Positions 1-6,446 of a DNA stretch of 6,484 nucleotides are shown here, piece after piece (position 1 is the first letter of the stretch; every line of letters begins with the position of its first letter). Both the position numbers and the translations under genes were made by a program. The notes beneath the pieces were generated by a model. That model did no database searches and was not told the origin of the DNA. It saw only the letters and a list, made by a program, of their open reading frames with translations. Origin of the DNA: Spirochaetaceae bacterium (GTDB lineage Bacteria > Spirochaetota > Spirochaetia > Treponematales > Breznakiellaceae); NCBI GenBank assembly GCA_031279965.1, contig JAITHM010000046.1, forward strand, positions 1 to 6,484. Direction: 5' to 3'.

Positions 1-83
1 ACCTTGGGGGGGCCGGGGGCCGCCATGGACCGCTGGCCACGGGGGGCGCAGTTTGTTGGGGTTCAAAGTTCATTCACCCTCGG

Positions 84-99
84 CCCCCCCCCCCCCCCC
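84..99. repeat. Poly-C homopolymer tract (16 C) at the lipoprotein N-terminus
   Basis: Sixteen consecutive C residues lie just upstream of the signal-peptide coding sequence of the lipoprotein gene. In the gene's frame the tract reads as a run of prolines and continues into R-K-H-F-R-L-W and the hydrophobic segment that ends at the lipobox. A change of one base would switch which upstream start codon is in frame. One extra C connects the ATG at 25. One fewer, or two extra, connects the TTG codons at 53 and 56. Long homopolymers of this kind slip during replication, and poly-G tracts are known phase-variation sites in Treponema pallidum. The surrounding 100 bases also hold several G runs, so a sequencing or assembly error is an alternative. 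Confidence 0.9.
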
Positions 100-140
100 G
101 CAAGCATTTTAGGCTGTGGGGCGCGCTGGCCGTTCTTGCG

Positions 141-2180
141 GTGCTGTTTTTGGGTTGCCGCGCAAGCGGCGTTGACGCATCTTCAGAGGGGCGGGCGCAC
201 AATTACGGGCCAACGGACAAGTCGATACGCTCATGGCAATTTATCGGCATAGACCACCCAGAGCCTGAGATTATAGACTCTGATGACGGAACTGTGGGAA
301 CAATTGCGATAAGCGTACCCTATAGTACAAGCCTTGTCAGTCTGAAGGCGGAGATAGACCTTGCCGCCCCTACGATAGAGCCGGATCCGGGCACGGCGCA
401 GGACTACACTACACCTGTGCAATTTACCGTGACGCCGGAGGAAGGCGAACCCCGCGTGTATACGGTTACCGTATCCAGGCTTCCCAGTACGGTGGCGGCA
501 ATTACGAGCATTACTGTTACCGGTATGACCGGCATGATCTGGAGCGACCGGAACATTACGGTGAATATGCCCTACGACGCGAATATTAGCGCCATAACCC
601 CTACAATCAGGTTGAGCGCGGGAGCGAGTGTTTCACCTACCGGCCCGCAGAATTTTGGAGCCGCGCTCAATAACACAATAACCTACACGGTCAGGGCGGC
701 GGATAATGTTACGACGGCCAATTACAACGTCACGATGCAATTGGCGTCCAGTGACGCCAGGCGCATTACGAGTTTTAGCGTAAAAGATGCAAGCGACGCG
801 GTTCGAGCGCTTATCACTACAACTATAAACGACGGTGCCGGCACGATAACTGTCCAGCTGCCCGCTGGTCACAGCACGACGTTTACACCTGAAATTGGCT
901 ATGAAGGATCGTCGATTGCCCCCGATCCTTTAGATGACGATACGCCGGTTAATTTTTCAACCTCACAAACTTACAGAGTTACCGCGTACAACAGCGAATA
1001 TAAAGATTATACCGTTACGGTATCCAATAAAGGCCCCGCATCGGCAACATTGAACAACGTAACTGCCAATGGATCGGCCCTCAGCAGCAAGACAACGCAG
1101 CTCGCGCTGAACTTTAGCACAGCCGTTACGACGCTTACCGTAGGCGACATTACGCTCAGCGATGGCTACACGAAAGGCGCTCTTGCTGAAAGCGGCGGTT
1201 ATTCCTGGACGCTGGGGATAACGAAAACAGACGGATGGCTGCAGGATGCTACAGTAACGGTAACGGTGGCGAATCCGGTTGGATACACCATATCGGGCGG
1301 CACAAAAACAGCCAAGCTGAACGCGGCGAACCAGCAAGATCTTATGGTAAAGTTTGGAATTAAATCGGCGGGATACGACGGAAGCTTTGACACGGATGAT
1401 GTTGCAGAGACGTTTACCGCGATTAAAGATTATATCGGTAATACCAATCCTGAGACAGCCGGCGAGGGGAAGAGTATGCGGCTGGGCGCTATTAAAACAA
1501 ACGATTATGTGCAGCTGAAAGTTAAGGTAGACGCTTACAACGGGGCGGGAGCCATTGTGGGCGTTTTTTACGATGGAGTAGTTGTAAAGGCAGAAGTTGT
1601 GGGGATAAATACGTATGCGGGTAAGAACGACAACGACAGCGGCGCGCATGTGGTCTTCCGGATTAGGACCAATCCAGAGCATTTTGATGGCCATCAAAGG
1701 CGGATGAACGCCACTGGTACTAACGCAGGCGGTTACGGGGCGAGCGAGATGAGGAAGTATCTAACGCCTGAAGCTGACGTGGCAGGAGGAAAGTATTACG
1801 CGGGACTTCTAGCTGCGGGAGTGCCTCCGGCTGTGTTTTGGAAGGCTAGGCGCGTAATAGGAAAAACAGCGAGTACAACAGAGATACTTGAGGATTCTGT
1901 CTTCCTGCCTACAGAATACGAACTAACCGGCACGAACACTTTTTCTGCCAGTGAATCGACCGGGGGAAGATTAAATGCTTTCCAGACTAACGAAGACATA
2001 GGCTGGGCATGGTTTGCCTCGCCTGCCGTGACGGGAGATGGCCGTTATTATGTAGACTGTACTGTCAGCAACGCTTTTTGCATCCACGTTCTTTTTCCTG
2101 GGAATCCGAATTCTATAGGTATCTTCGGTTATAAAGCGAATGAGCCGCTGCCATTCGCCCCCGCGTTCTGCGTTAGGTAG
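141..2180 (+). CDS. Mosaic surface lipoprotein: Ig/cadherin-like beta-sandwich repeats plus C-terminal DUF6273-like lectin-type domain (N-terminus uncertain)
   Basis: Probably an outer-surface lipoprotein; its ligand is unknown. The GTG at 141 is the first usable start in frame, but it leaves only five residues before the lipobox Cys (LFLGC, codon 156-158). In-frame sequence upstream, from about 99, encodes an ideal signal peptide (RKHFRLW followed by an Ala/Val/Leu core). The true start therefore lies at or before the poly-C tract. With GTG numbering, three similar beta-sandwich repeats occupy about 28-113, 117-202 and 207-295. Each has the pattern 'ITSxxV...PYxxxxxxxxPxI...YTVTV' seen in DUF5018/cadherin-like domains. 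A fourth Ig-like module (about 300-392) ends in a GYTISGGTKTA-type motif. Residues about 485-679 resemble DUF6273: a FLPTEYEL motif at 588-595, WAWFASPA at 622-629, and a terminal FAPAFCVR. The domain names come from recalled family patterns, not a search. The stop codon abuts the convergent tatD stop. Confidence is high for the ORF and lipoprotein nature, and moderate for the domain names. Confidence 0.85.
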   Translation: MLFLGCRASGVDASSEGRAHNYGPTDKSIRSWQFIGIDHPEPEIIDSDDGTVGTIAISVPYSTSLVSLKAEIDLAAPTIEPDPGTAQDYTTPVQFTVTPEEGEPRVYTVTVSRLPSTVAAITSITVTGMTGMIWSDRNITVNMPYDANISAITPTIRLSAGASVSPTGPQNFGAALNNTITYTVRAADNVTTANYNVTMQLASSDARRITSFSVKDASDAVRALITTTINDGAGTITVQLPAGHSTTFTPEIGYEGSSIAPDPLDDDTPVNFSTSQTYRVTAYNSEYKDYTVTVSNKGPASATLNNVTANGSALSSKTTQLALNFSTAVTTLTVGDITLSDGYTKGALAESGGYSWTLGITKTDGWLQDATVTVTVANPVGYTISGGTKTAKLNAANQQDLMVKFGIKSAGYDGSFDTDDVAETFTAIKDYIGNTNPETAGEGKSMRLGAIKTNDYVQLKVKVDAYNGAGAIVGVFYDGVVVKAEVVGINTYAGKNDNDSGAHVVFRIRTNPEHFDGHQRRMNATGTNAGGYGASEMRKYLTPEADVAGGKYYAGLLAAGVPPAVFWKARRVIGKTASTTEILEDSVFLPTEYELTGTNTFSASESTGGRLNAFQTNEDIGWAWFASPAVTGDGRYYVDCTVSNAFCIHVLFPGNPNSIGIFGYKANEPLPFAPAFCVR

Positions 2181-3032
2181 TTAGTGGATAGAGGACAGCA
2201 AAACCGGTTGTCCTCTATCCACGCACCTCTGCGGCCTGTGCAAAAAAATACGCTTAAATGTTGCATCGCTCATGTTGATTAATTCTTTGGCATCCTGCCC
2301 CCGCAAACGCGCCGCCGCTTCAATAATAGTATAAACATCACAATATGAGCTGTATGCCCTGCCCGCCAAAGGCTGGTAGGGCGCGTCAGTCTCGAAAAGC
2401 AGCCGCGATGACTCAAGACGGGCGCATGTGCAAAGAGCATGCTTATGATTGTGTGTCAGCGCCGCGCCAAACGAAAAAAAAGCATTTATGCCGCGCCGTA
2501 ACAATGCGCGCGCTTCGTCAAGCGGGCCGCCATACGCATGAAAGACCACCGCAGGAAGGCGGCGCAATTCGCGGCTAACCGTAAAAATCTTGTGCAATGC
2601 CCGCCGGACATGAAGAACAACCGGCAAACCGGCCTCCAGTGCAAGCACAAGCTGTTCTTTAAACAACACATCCTGCTCAGATTCAGTTGTTTTATAAAAG
2701 CCGTCATATAAATCAAAACCAATCTCTCCCAGCGCGTCAATGCGCTTTTCACGGATAAGTTTCTGTAAAAAATCCAGGCTTTGGGCGGTATCAAAACATG
2801 CTTCTCTGGATAAACGGGCCTTCGTGTTGTGGGCAGGAAGCTGCGGATGAACACCAAAGCATACGGCCATTGCCGGAGTCTGCGCCGCGCTCATCAACGC
2901 CTCGTTGAAACAAAATTCAGCTTCATGGAAAGCACTTGCCGCACAGTGTATCATCTCATCCCTGCGCGTCTGTTCAGAGCCGCCGTCACAGCGGGCAAGA
3001 TAATAAGGATGCACATGCGCGTCAGAGGGCAT
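2181..3032 (-). CDS. tatD: TatD-family metal-dependent hydrolase / DNase
   Basis: TatD-family enzymes are TIM-barrel, divalent-metal hydrolases, and several members are 3'-5' exonucleases or DNases acting in the cytoplasm. Numbered from a TTG start at 3047, every expected metal-ligand motif is visible: DAHVHP (H11, H13), CFGVHP, the Glu of GEIGFD (E108), VVLHVR (H146), VFHAYGG (H170) and ETDAPY (D221). I prefer the ATG at 3030-3032 (283 aa). It places DAHVHP at the very N-terminus, as in other family members, and follows a weak GGAAA. The TTG at 3045-3047 would add five residues. The ATG start overlaps the end of miaA by 11 nt, which implies co-transcription and probably translational coupling. 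The last dozen or so residues, after the usual C-terminal helix (about KRIFLHRPQ), are encoded by the inverted repeat at 2184-2222 and look like a non-conserved tail. Which of the several TatD paralogues this is cannot be settled here. Confidence 0.9.
   Translation of the reverse strand: MPSDAHVHPYYLARCDGGSEQTRRDEMIHCAASAFHEAEFCFNEALMSAAQTPAMAVCFGVHPQLPAHNTKARLSREACFDTAQSLDFLQKLIREKRIDALGEIGFDLYDGFYKTTESEQDVLFKEQLVLALEAGLPVVLHVRRALHKIFTVSRELRRLPAVVFHAYGGPLDEARALLRRGINAFFSFGAALTHNHKHALCTCARLESSRLLFETDAPYQPLAGRAYSSYCDVYTIIEAAARLRGQDAKELINMSDATFKRIFLHRPQRCVDRGQPVLLSSIH
2184..2222. terminator. 14-bp perfect inverted repeat between convergent genes; candidate bidirectional terminator
   Basis: The arms GTGGATAGAGGACA (2184-2197) and TGTCCTCTATCCAC (2209-2222) are perfectly complementary, with an 11-nt spacer that can pair two more bases (G·U and C-G). 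The repeat begins three bases after the lipoprotein stop, so it can act on that transcript. It also lies inside the last codons of tatD on the other strand. Neither side has a clear T-run, so it is not a textbook intrinsic terminator. A role as a DNA cruciform is discussed in the findings. Confidence 0.6.
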
Positions 3033-4023
3033 GGCAAGTTTCCGCAAAACGTTTTATTCGTGATGCAATTTCAGTAAAAGCACGCTGCGAACGGGCGCTG
3101 TCTTCTTCAATACAAAACCACTCTGTATTTTTAACTGTCTTAAAATAGGTAAGCTGACGTTTTGCATACCGGCGCGAATTTTGAGCGATAAGCCCTTCAA
3201 TCGCCGCCCGGTCATTTAAAAGATGGTAAGCGCCTTCATCATCCTGAATAAAAAATTCCTTGTAACCAATTGCGCGAAGAGCCGGATGACGGGGAGTATA
3301 TCCCGCCGCCGCCAACGCGCTCACCTCTTCATATAAACCGGCGCTCATCATGGCGGCGCAGCGTTTATTGATGCGCGCATACAGTTCTCCACGGGGACGC
3401 TCAATACCGATACTCAACACTCCTGCGCGCACACTCCGTTCTTCAACAGAAAAACTTTTAAATGACGACAGCGGCCGCCCCGCCAGGCGAAACACTTCTA
3501 ACGCTCTAAGGAGCCGGTAACTGTCATGTTGATGGATCCTTGCGGCGCTTACCGGATCAACCCGGGCAAGCTCAGCGTGAAGAACCTCAGATCCCAGTTT
3601 ATTCAATTCAACTTTCAGCTCGGCCCGGATAGCATTATCGGCAGGCGGCGTGTCGGGAAGGCCGTAGATAAAATTGTTGATATAAAAGCCTGTCCCGCCG
3701 GAAATAACCGGCAGCCGCCCCCGCTGCCGTATCTGCCGCACAGCTTCGCCGGCGCAGCGGACAAAATCTCCGGCGGTAAACTGTTCGTCCGGTGTGCACA
3801 TATCAATAAGATGATGGGGCAATTGCGCGCGCACTGCCGCGCCGGGCTTTGCAGAACCAATGTCCAGGCCGCGATACACCTGCGCTGAATCGGCGGAAAT
3901 AACTTCCACCTTACACAGCGCGTCAGCACCGGTAAAAAGACGCTGGAGAAGTTCTGTTTTGCCGGAAGCCGTCGGGCCAAAAAGGATAAGAACCGGATCC
4001 ACGCCGCCGGCCATCGTGCTCAT
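3022..4023 (-). CDS. miaA: tRNA dimethylallyltransferase MiaA
   Basis: MiaA transfers a dimethylallyl group from DMAPP to N6 of A37 in tRNAs that read codons starting with U, giving i6A37 (the precursor of ms2i6A) and stabilising codon pairing. The 333-aa product is a typical length and carries the family motifs in order. These are the P-loop GPTASGKT (16-23), SADSAQVYRGLDIGSAKP with the conserved Asp at 45, PHHLID (69-74), GGTGFYI (109-115), a MMSAGLYEEV helix (225-234), AIGYKE (251-256) and QNSRRYAKRQLTYF (281-294). The start is ATG at 4021-4023. Another ATG three codons in is possible; neither has a strong ribosome site. The gene lies about 70 nt downstream of rpoZ, and its 3' end overlaps tatD, so the three probably form one operon. 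Inverted repeats directly upstream could modulate its expression relative to rpoZ. Confidence 0.97.
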   Translation of the reverse strand: MSTMAGGVDPVLILFGPTASGKTELLQRLFTGADALCKVEVISADSAQVYRGLDIGSAKPGAAVRAQLPHHLIDMCTPDEQFTAGDFVRCAGEAVRQIRQRGRLPVISGGTGFYINNFIYGLPDTPPADNAIRAELKVELNKLGSEVLHAELARVDPVSAARIHQHDSYRLLRALEVFRLAGRPLSSFKSFSVEERSVRAGVLSIGIERPRGELYARINKRCAAMMSAGLYEEVSALAAAGYTPRHPALRAIGYKEFFIQDDEGAYHLLNDRAAIEGLIAQNSRRYAKRQLTYFKTVKNTEWFCIEEDSARSQRAFTEIASRIKRFAETCHAL

Positions 4024-4027
4024 CCGA

Positions 4028-4085
4028 AAAATCTGCCGGCAGATGTACGGTACTGCTGGAAAGTCGTGTGTATGCGGCAGATTTT
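4028..4085 (-). terminator. Inverted repeats in the rpoZ-miaA gap; candidate terminator or attenuator
   Basis: On the minus strand, AAAATCTGCCG (4085-4075) is perfectly complementary to CGGCAGATTTT (4038-4028), with a 36-nt loop, and the second arm ends in five Ts (4031-4027). The second arm also belongs to a separate perfect palindrome, ATCTGCCGGCAGAT (4031-4044), so two mutually exclusive hairpins can form just before the miaA start. This could be the rpoZ terminator, a partial terminator within the operon, or an RNA processing site. The long loop weakens the case for a simple terminator. Confidence 0.45.
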
Positions 4086-4092
4086 GAGCACG

Positions 4093-4329
4093 TTATTGTG
4101 CGTTGAGTGACGGAATAAGGCTTCCTGATGTGTCTCCTTCAGGAGACAACCGGAATTCGACCTCGCCCGTGAATATCTGCCGCGCCGCGATAGAGACAAC
4201 TTTGCCGCCTGTCTCATCAATTTCCGGCAGCTTTAACATAGAAAGCTGATATGCGCGCTTTGATGAGGCACAGGTAATTTCATACATGCTTTTTTCGTAT
4301 TTAATAAGCTCTTCTAAAGGGAATATCAT
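4093..4329 (-). CDS. rpoZ: DNA-directed RNA polymerase omega subunit (RpoZ)
   Basis: Omega is a small subunit that binds the C-terminal part of beta' and assists assembly of RNA polymerase. The 78-residue product carries the recognisable omega core: a short N-terminal helix, then CASSKRAYQLS (about 20-30), which corresponds to the AARRARQ segment of other omegas, then GGKVVSIAARQIFTGEV (about 41-57), which corresponds to the K-x-x-x-x-AL-x-EI-x-x-G strand/helix. It is shorter than the E. coli protein and has a short acidic/Ser-rich C-terminal tail. The ATG at 4327-4329 is preceded by a good ribosome site. The gene is first in the minus-strand cluster rpoZ-miaA-tatD. The family assignment rests on motif resemblance; a generic 'conserved hypothetical' label is the alternative. 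Confidence 0.8.
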   Translation of the reverse strand: MIFPLEELIKYEKSMYEITCASSKRAYQLSMLKLPEIDETGGKVVSIAARQIFTGEVEFRLSPEGDTSGSLIPSLNAQ

Positions 4330-4333
4330 ATAT

Positions 4334-4340
4334 TCACCCT
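4334..4340 (-). promoter_or_regulatory. Ribosome binding site of rpoZ
   Basis: On the minus strand AGGGTGA lies four bases before the ATG at 4329. It pairs with part of the anti-Shine-Dalgarno sequence (GGTGA), and it is the clearest ribosome site in the window. It fixes the rpoZ start. Confidence 0.65.
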
Positions 4341-4448
4341 ATTGTAATTCGATTTTACTGTCAAGAGTGTGCTTTGTTACCATTCCCATAGTGGGCGGTT
4401 TTGGGCAGCCGGCTTTCAATCAGCCTACTACCCCCTCTCCAACAAGCC

Positions 4449-4457
4449 TGGTATATT
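4449..4457 (+). promoter_or_regulatory. Candidate extended -10 promoter for the protease gene
   Basis: TGGTATATT fits an extended -10 element (TGn followed by a hexamer matching TATAAT at 5 of 6). No convincing -35 lies at the usual distance, which extended -10 promoters tolerate. Transcription starting about seven bases after the hexamer would begin at or next to the ATG at 4464, predicting a leaderless or nearly leaderless mRNA. The same AT-rich patch contains a perfect TATAAT on the minus strand (4460-4455), so it may also serve rpoZ. Confidence 0.35.
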
Positions 4458-4463
4458 ATAAAT

Positions 4464-6446
4464 ATGGGTAAACACAGTTACTTTATACGGATTATGATGA
4501 GCGCCGTGGCACCGCTCCTGTTGAATGCATGTTTAACGGAAAGATTGAACAGCGGGCTTTCGCCCAAAGTCAAACGGCTGGTTGCCAATGCCGTTTTTGA
4601 AGTTGTACTGGAAAAACAAACGAACGATCAGGCTGTTTATGAAAGGGAACTTAACTGGGAGGTCGTTCCTTACACAATACGCTCCGATAAGTATTATTCT
4701 ATCGGGACAGCTTTTGCCATTTCGCCAACTGAACTTGCAACGGCCTTTCATGTTATCAATTTGGGAAACAAGAGCATGGTTTACCAGCACTATTATATCC
4801 GCGATTCCCACGGCGAGGTCTTTGAAGTTGACAAAATTACCGGCGGATCCAGCGAGCGGGATTTTCTTATTTTTACGGTAAAAAACCGCGTGTTTTCTGA
4901 ATATTTTAATTTTAAACCGAATTTTAATCTGAATGAACCGGTTTTAAGCATTGGTAACGCACTGGGAGAAGGCATCATTGTGCGAAGCGGCATGGTGCTG
5001 GGGACGCTTGCCGAACCGGAATCTGGACGCTGGCATCTGCTTAAATCGTCGGCAGACGGCAATCCCGGTAATTCCGGCGGCCCTCTGGTAACGCCCAAAG
5101 GAGACGTCATCGGCCTTGTGACAAGCCTTCGTGATAACATTCTCTATTCCACACCAGCGCGTGTTATCCTTGATTATCAGCGTGCAACACTCAACTATCG
5201 TGTTAAACCAAGTTATGCGCATCTTATTCTTTCCAACACACTTATTAAACATTTTGAAATTGATATTGAACTGCCCAAACCGTATAAAGACACTCAAGAA
5301 ATTATAGTTGATGCGTACCGCGCACACTATGTCGCCACAATGAACGAGCTTTTTGATGCAGCGCCCGCCTATCTTACCGGCCCCAACAACGCCTATCTTC
5401 TAAGCTCAACAATGTCTTCGGTTTTCCCCCAAATTGATTTTGTCGACCGTAATGATAACAATTGGAAACTTTCGCGGCTTGATGTTAAATCAATTAATTT
5501 TGCTGATGACGGGCGGCTGCTTTATTCAACAGTATCAGACTTTAACTTTTTTAAAATTATCCGCCCTAAATCAACGCCGCTTGCCAAGCTGGATACAGAT
5601 CCTCATTTTGTACTTGATACCATACTCCAAAATTGGCGGACAGAACGCACATTATGGCGCAACGATAAATACCGCATCCTTTCCCTGGGCAAGCCGACAG
5701 AAACAGGCACAATTCAGGATAATCTTGGCCGGATATGGATTACCGCCTATTGGGTTATAGGATTTGATGACAGAGTATTGCTTATGTACATTCTGCCGCT
5801 GCCCGGCGGCCCTGTGGCAATTACCACAATTCAGGCATCAGGCGAGCTCTTCGTCTATCAATGGGATCTAACAAAACTCTGTGACCATATTCACGTACCG
5901 TATTCTTCAACATTTGAAGAATGGGATGATTTCCTTACGTTTCAGAATTATCGCCCAACATTTTTGCGCGACTTTAAATATTCATGGGAGCAGAATAAAG
6001 GCGCGATAGGTTTTGCCACGCAGGAACTTCGTCTTTCCGCAGGAAGCGATGTTTTTACCTGGACAAATCTTTCTGAATTATTTTTGCTGCCCGCATATTT
6101 TAAGCGGCGTGAAAAAATTGAATTTGGCATTACCAAAGTAATACTCAATCGAAATAACCGGGGCAATGATTATGCCGTTATTACCCGCAATCTTAAACCT
6201 GATCAACGGCTTGGTGTTGATTACCGCGATGAATGGGAAGATCTCCTTGCCGAAAAATTCCCTTTTAACGGCAAAGCAGCGCTTTCACCAAAAGATAACA
6301 ATGGTTCGATGGGGGCAGTTCTTACCTCAAATGCGGAAAGCAATGATGAACGCTGGACACTTTACATGACGCTGGAGAATCCAACAGAAACAGAGCTTAC
6401 CGAAAAATTTGACCGGCTTAAAGCCAAAATTGGTATAACGCAGTGA
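4464..6446 (+). CDS. Lipoprotein trypsin-like serine protease with a large uncharacterised C-terminal region
   Basis: Predicted secreted, membrane-anchored endopeptidase; substrate unknown. Numbered from ATG 4464 (660 aa), residues 1-23 form a lipoprotein signal peptide: basic KHSYFIR, a hydrophobic stretch, then the lipobox LLNAC with Cys 23. A trypsin/HtrA-type domain follows. It has GTAFAISP at 81-88, the catalytic His 96 in TAFHVI, the likely Asp 133 in ERDFLIF, and the Ser 204 nucleophile in GNSGGPL (202-208). After about residue 240 comes a region of some 420 residues with no motif I recognise and no apparent membrane segment. No PDZ domain is evident, so it is not a standard HtrA/DegP. 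An upstream TTG at 4401 would extend the ORF by 21 residues but would put extra sequence before the signal peptide. No Shine-Dalgarno sequence precedes 4464. The stop overlaps the start of the next gene by GTGA. The protease assignment is firm; physiological role and C-terminal function are unknown. Confidence 0.88.
   Translation: MGKHSYFIRIMMSAVAPLLLNACLTERLNSGLSPKVKRLVANAVFEVVLEKQTNDQAVYERELNWEVVPYTIRSDKYYSIGTAFAISPTELATAFHVINLGNKSMVYQHYYIRDSHGEVFEVDKITGGSSERDFLIFTVKNRVFSEYFNFKPNFNLNEPVLSIGNALGEGIIVRSGMVLGTLAEPESGRWHLLKSSADGNPGNSGGPLVTPKGDVIGLVTSLRDNILYSTPARVILDYQRATLNYRVKPSYAHLILSNTLIKHFEIDIELPKPYKDTQEIIVDAYRAHYVATMNELFDAAPAYLTGPNNAYLLSSTMSSVFPQIDFVDRNDNNWKLSRLDVKSINFADDGRLLYSTVSDFNFFKIIRPKSTPLAKLDTDPHFVLDTILQNWRTERTLWRNDKYRILSLGKPTETGTIQDNLGRIWITAYWVIGFDDRVLLMYILPLPGGPVAITTIQASGELFVYQWDLTKLCDHIHVPYSSTFEEWDDFLTFQNYRPTFLRDFKYSWEQNKGAIGFATQELRLSAGSDVFTWTNLSELFLLPAYFKRREKIEFGITKVILNRNNRGNDYAVITRNLKPDQRLGVDYRDEWEDLLAEKFPFNGKAALSPKDNNGSMGAVLTSNAESNDERWTLYMTLENPTETELTEKFDRLKAKIGITQ

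Noticed and set aside
4..252. Short + strand open frame starting at TTG 4 (or ATG 25)
   Set aside because: After the poly-C tract it reads the lipoprotein signal-peptide region in the wrong frame and then stops. It is relevant only as the upstream part of a possible slipped-frame start, not as a gene.
963..1697. 244-codon open frame on the minus strand inside the lipoprotein gene
   Set aside because: It lies antisense to a well-supported gene and shows no recognisable domain. Its product is rich in Arg, Ile, Val and Tyr, as expected from reading the gene backwards.
2486..2857. Minus-strand frame of 123 codons within tatD, and similar frames within miaA (3615-3980)
   Set aside because: They overlap, in other frames, genes whose catalytic motifs are intact, and show no family motifs of their own.
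4020..4220. 66-codon minus-strand frame spanning the rpoZ-miaA gap
   Set aside because: It overlaps rpoZ in another frame, its product has no recognisable motif, and the gap is better explained by the inverted repeats.
4341..4364. Minus-strand TTGACA (4364-4359) with TACAAT (4346-4341) as an rpoZ promoter
   Set aside because: The spacing is only 12 bases, and initiation from this -10 would fall inside or past the ribosome binding site. At 17-base spacing the hexamer is TAGGGT, a poor match.
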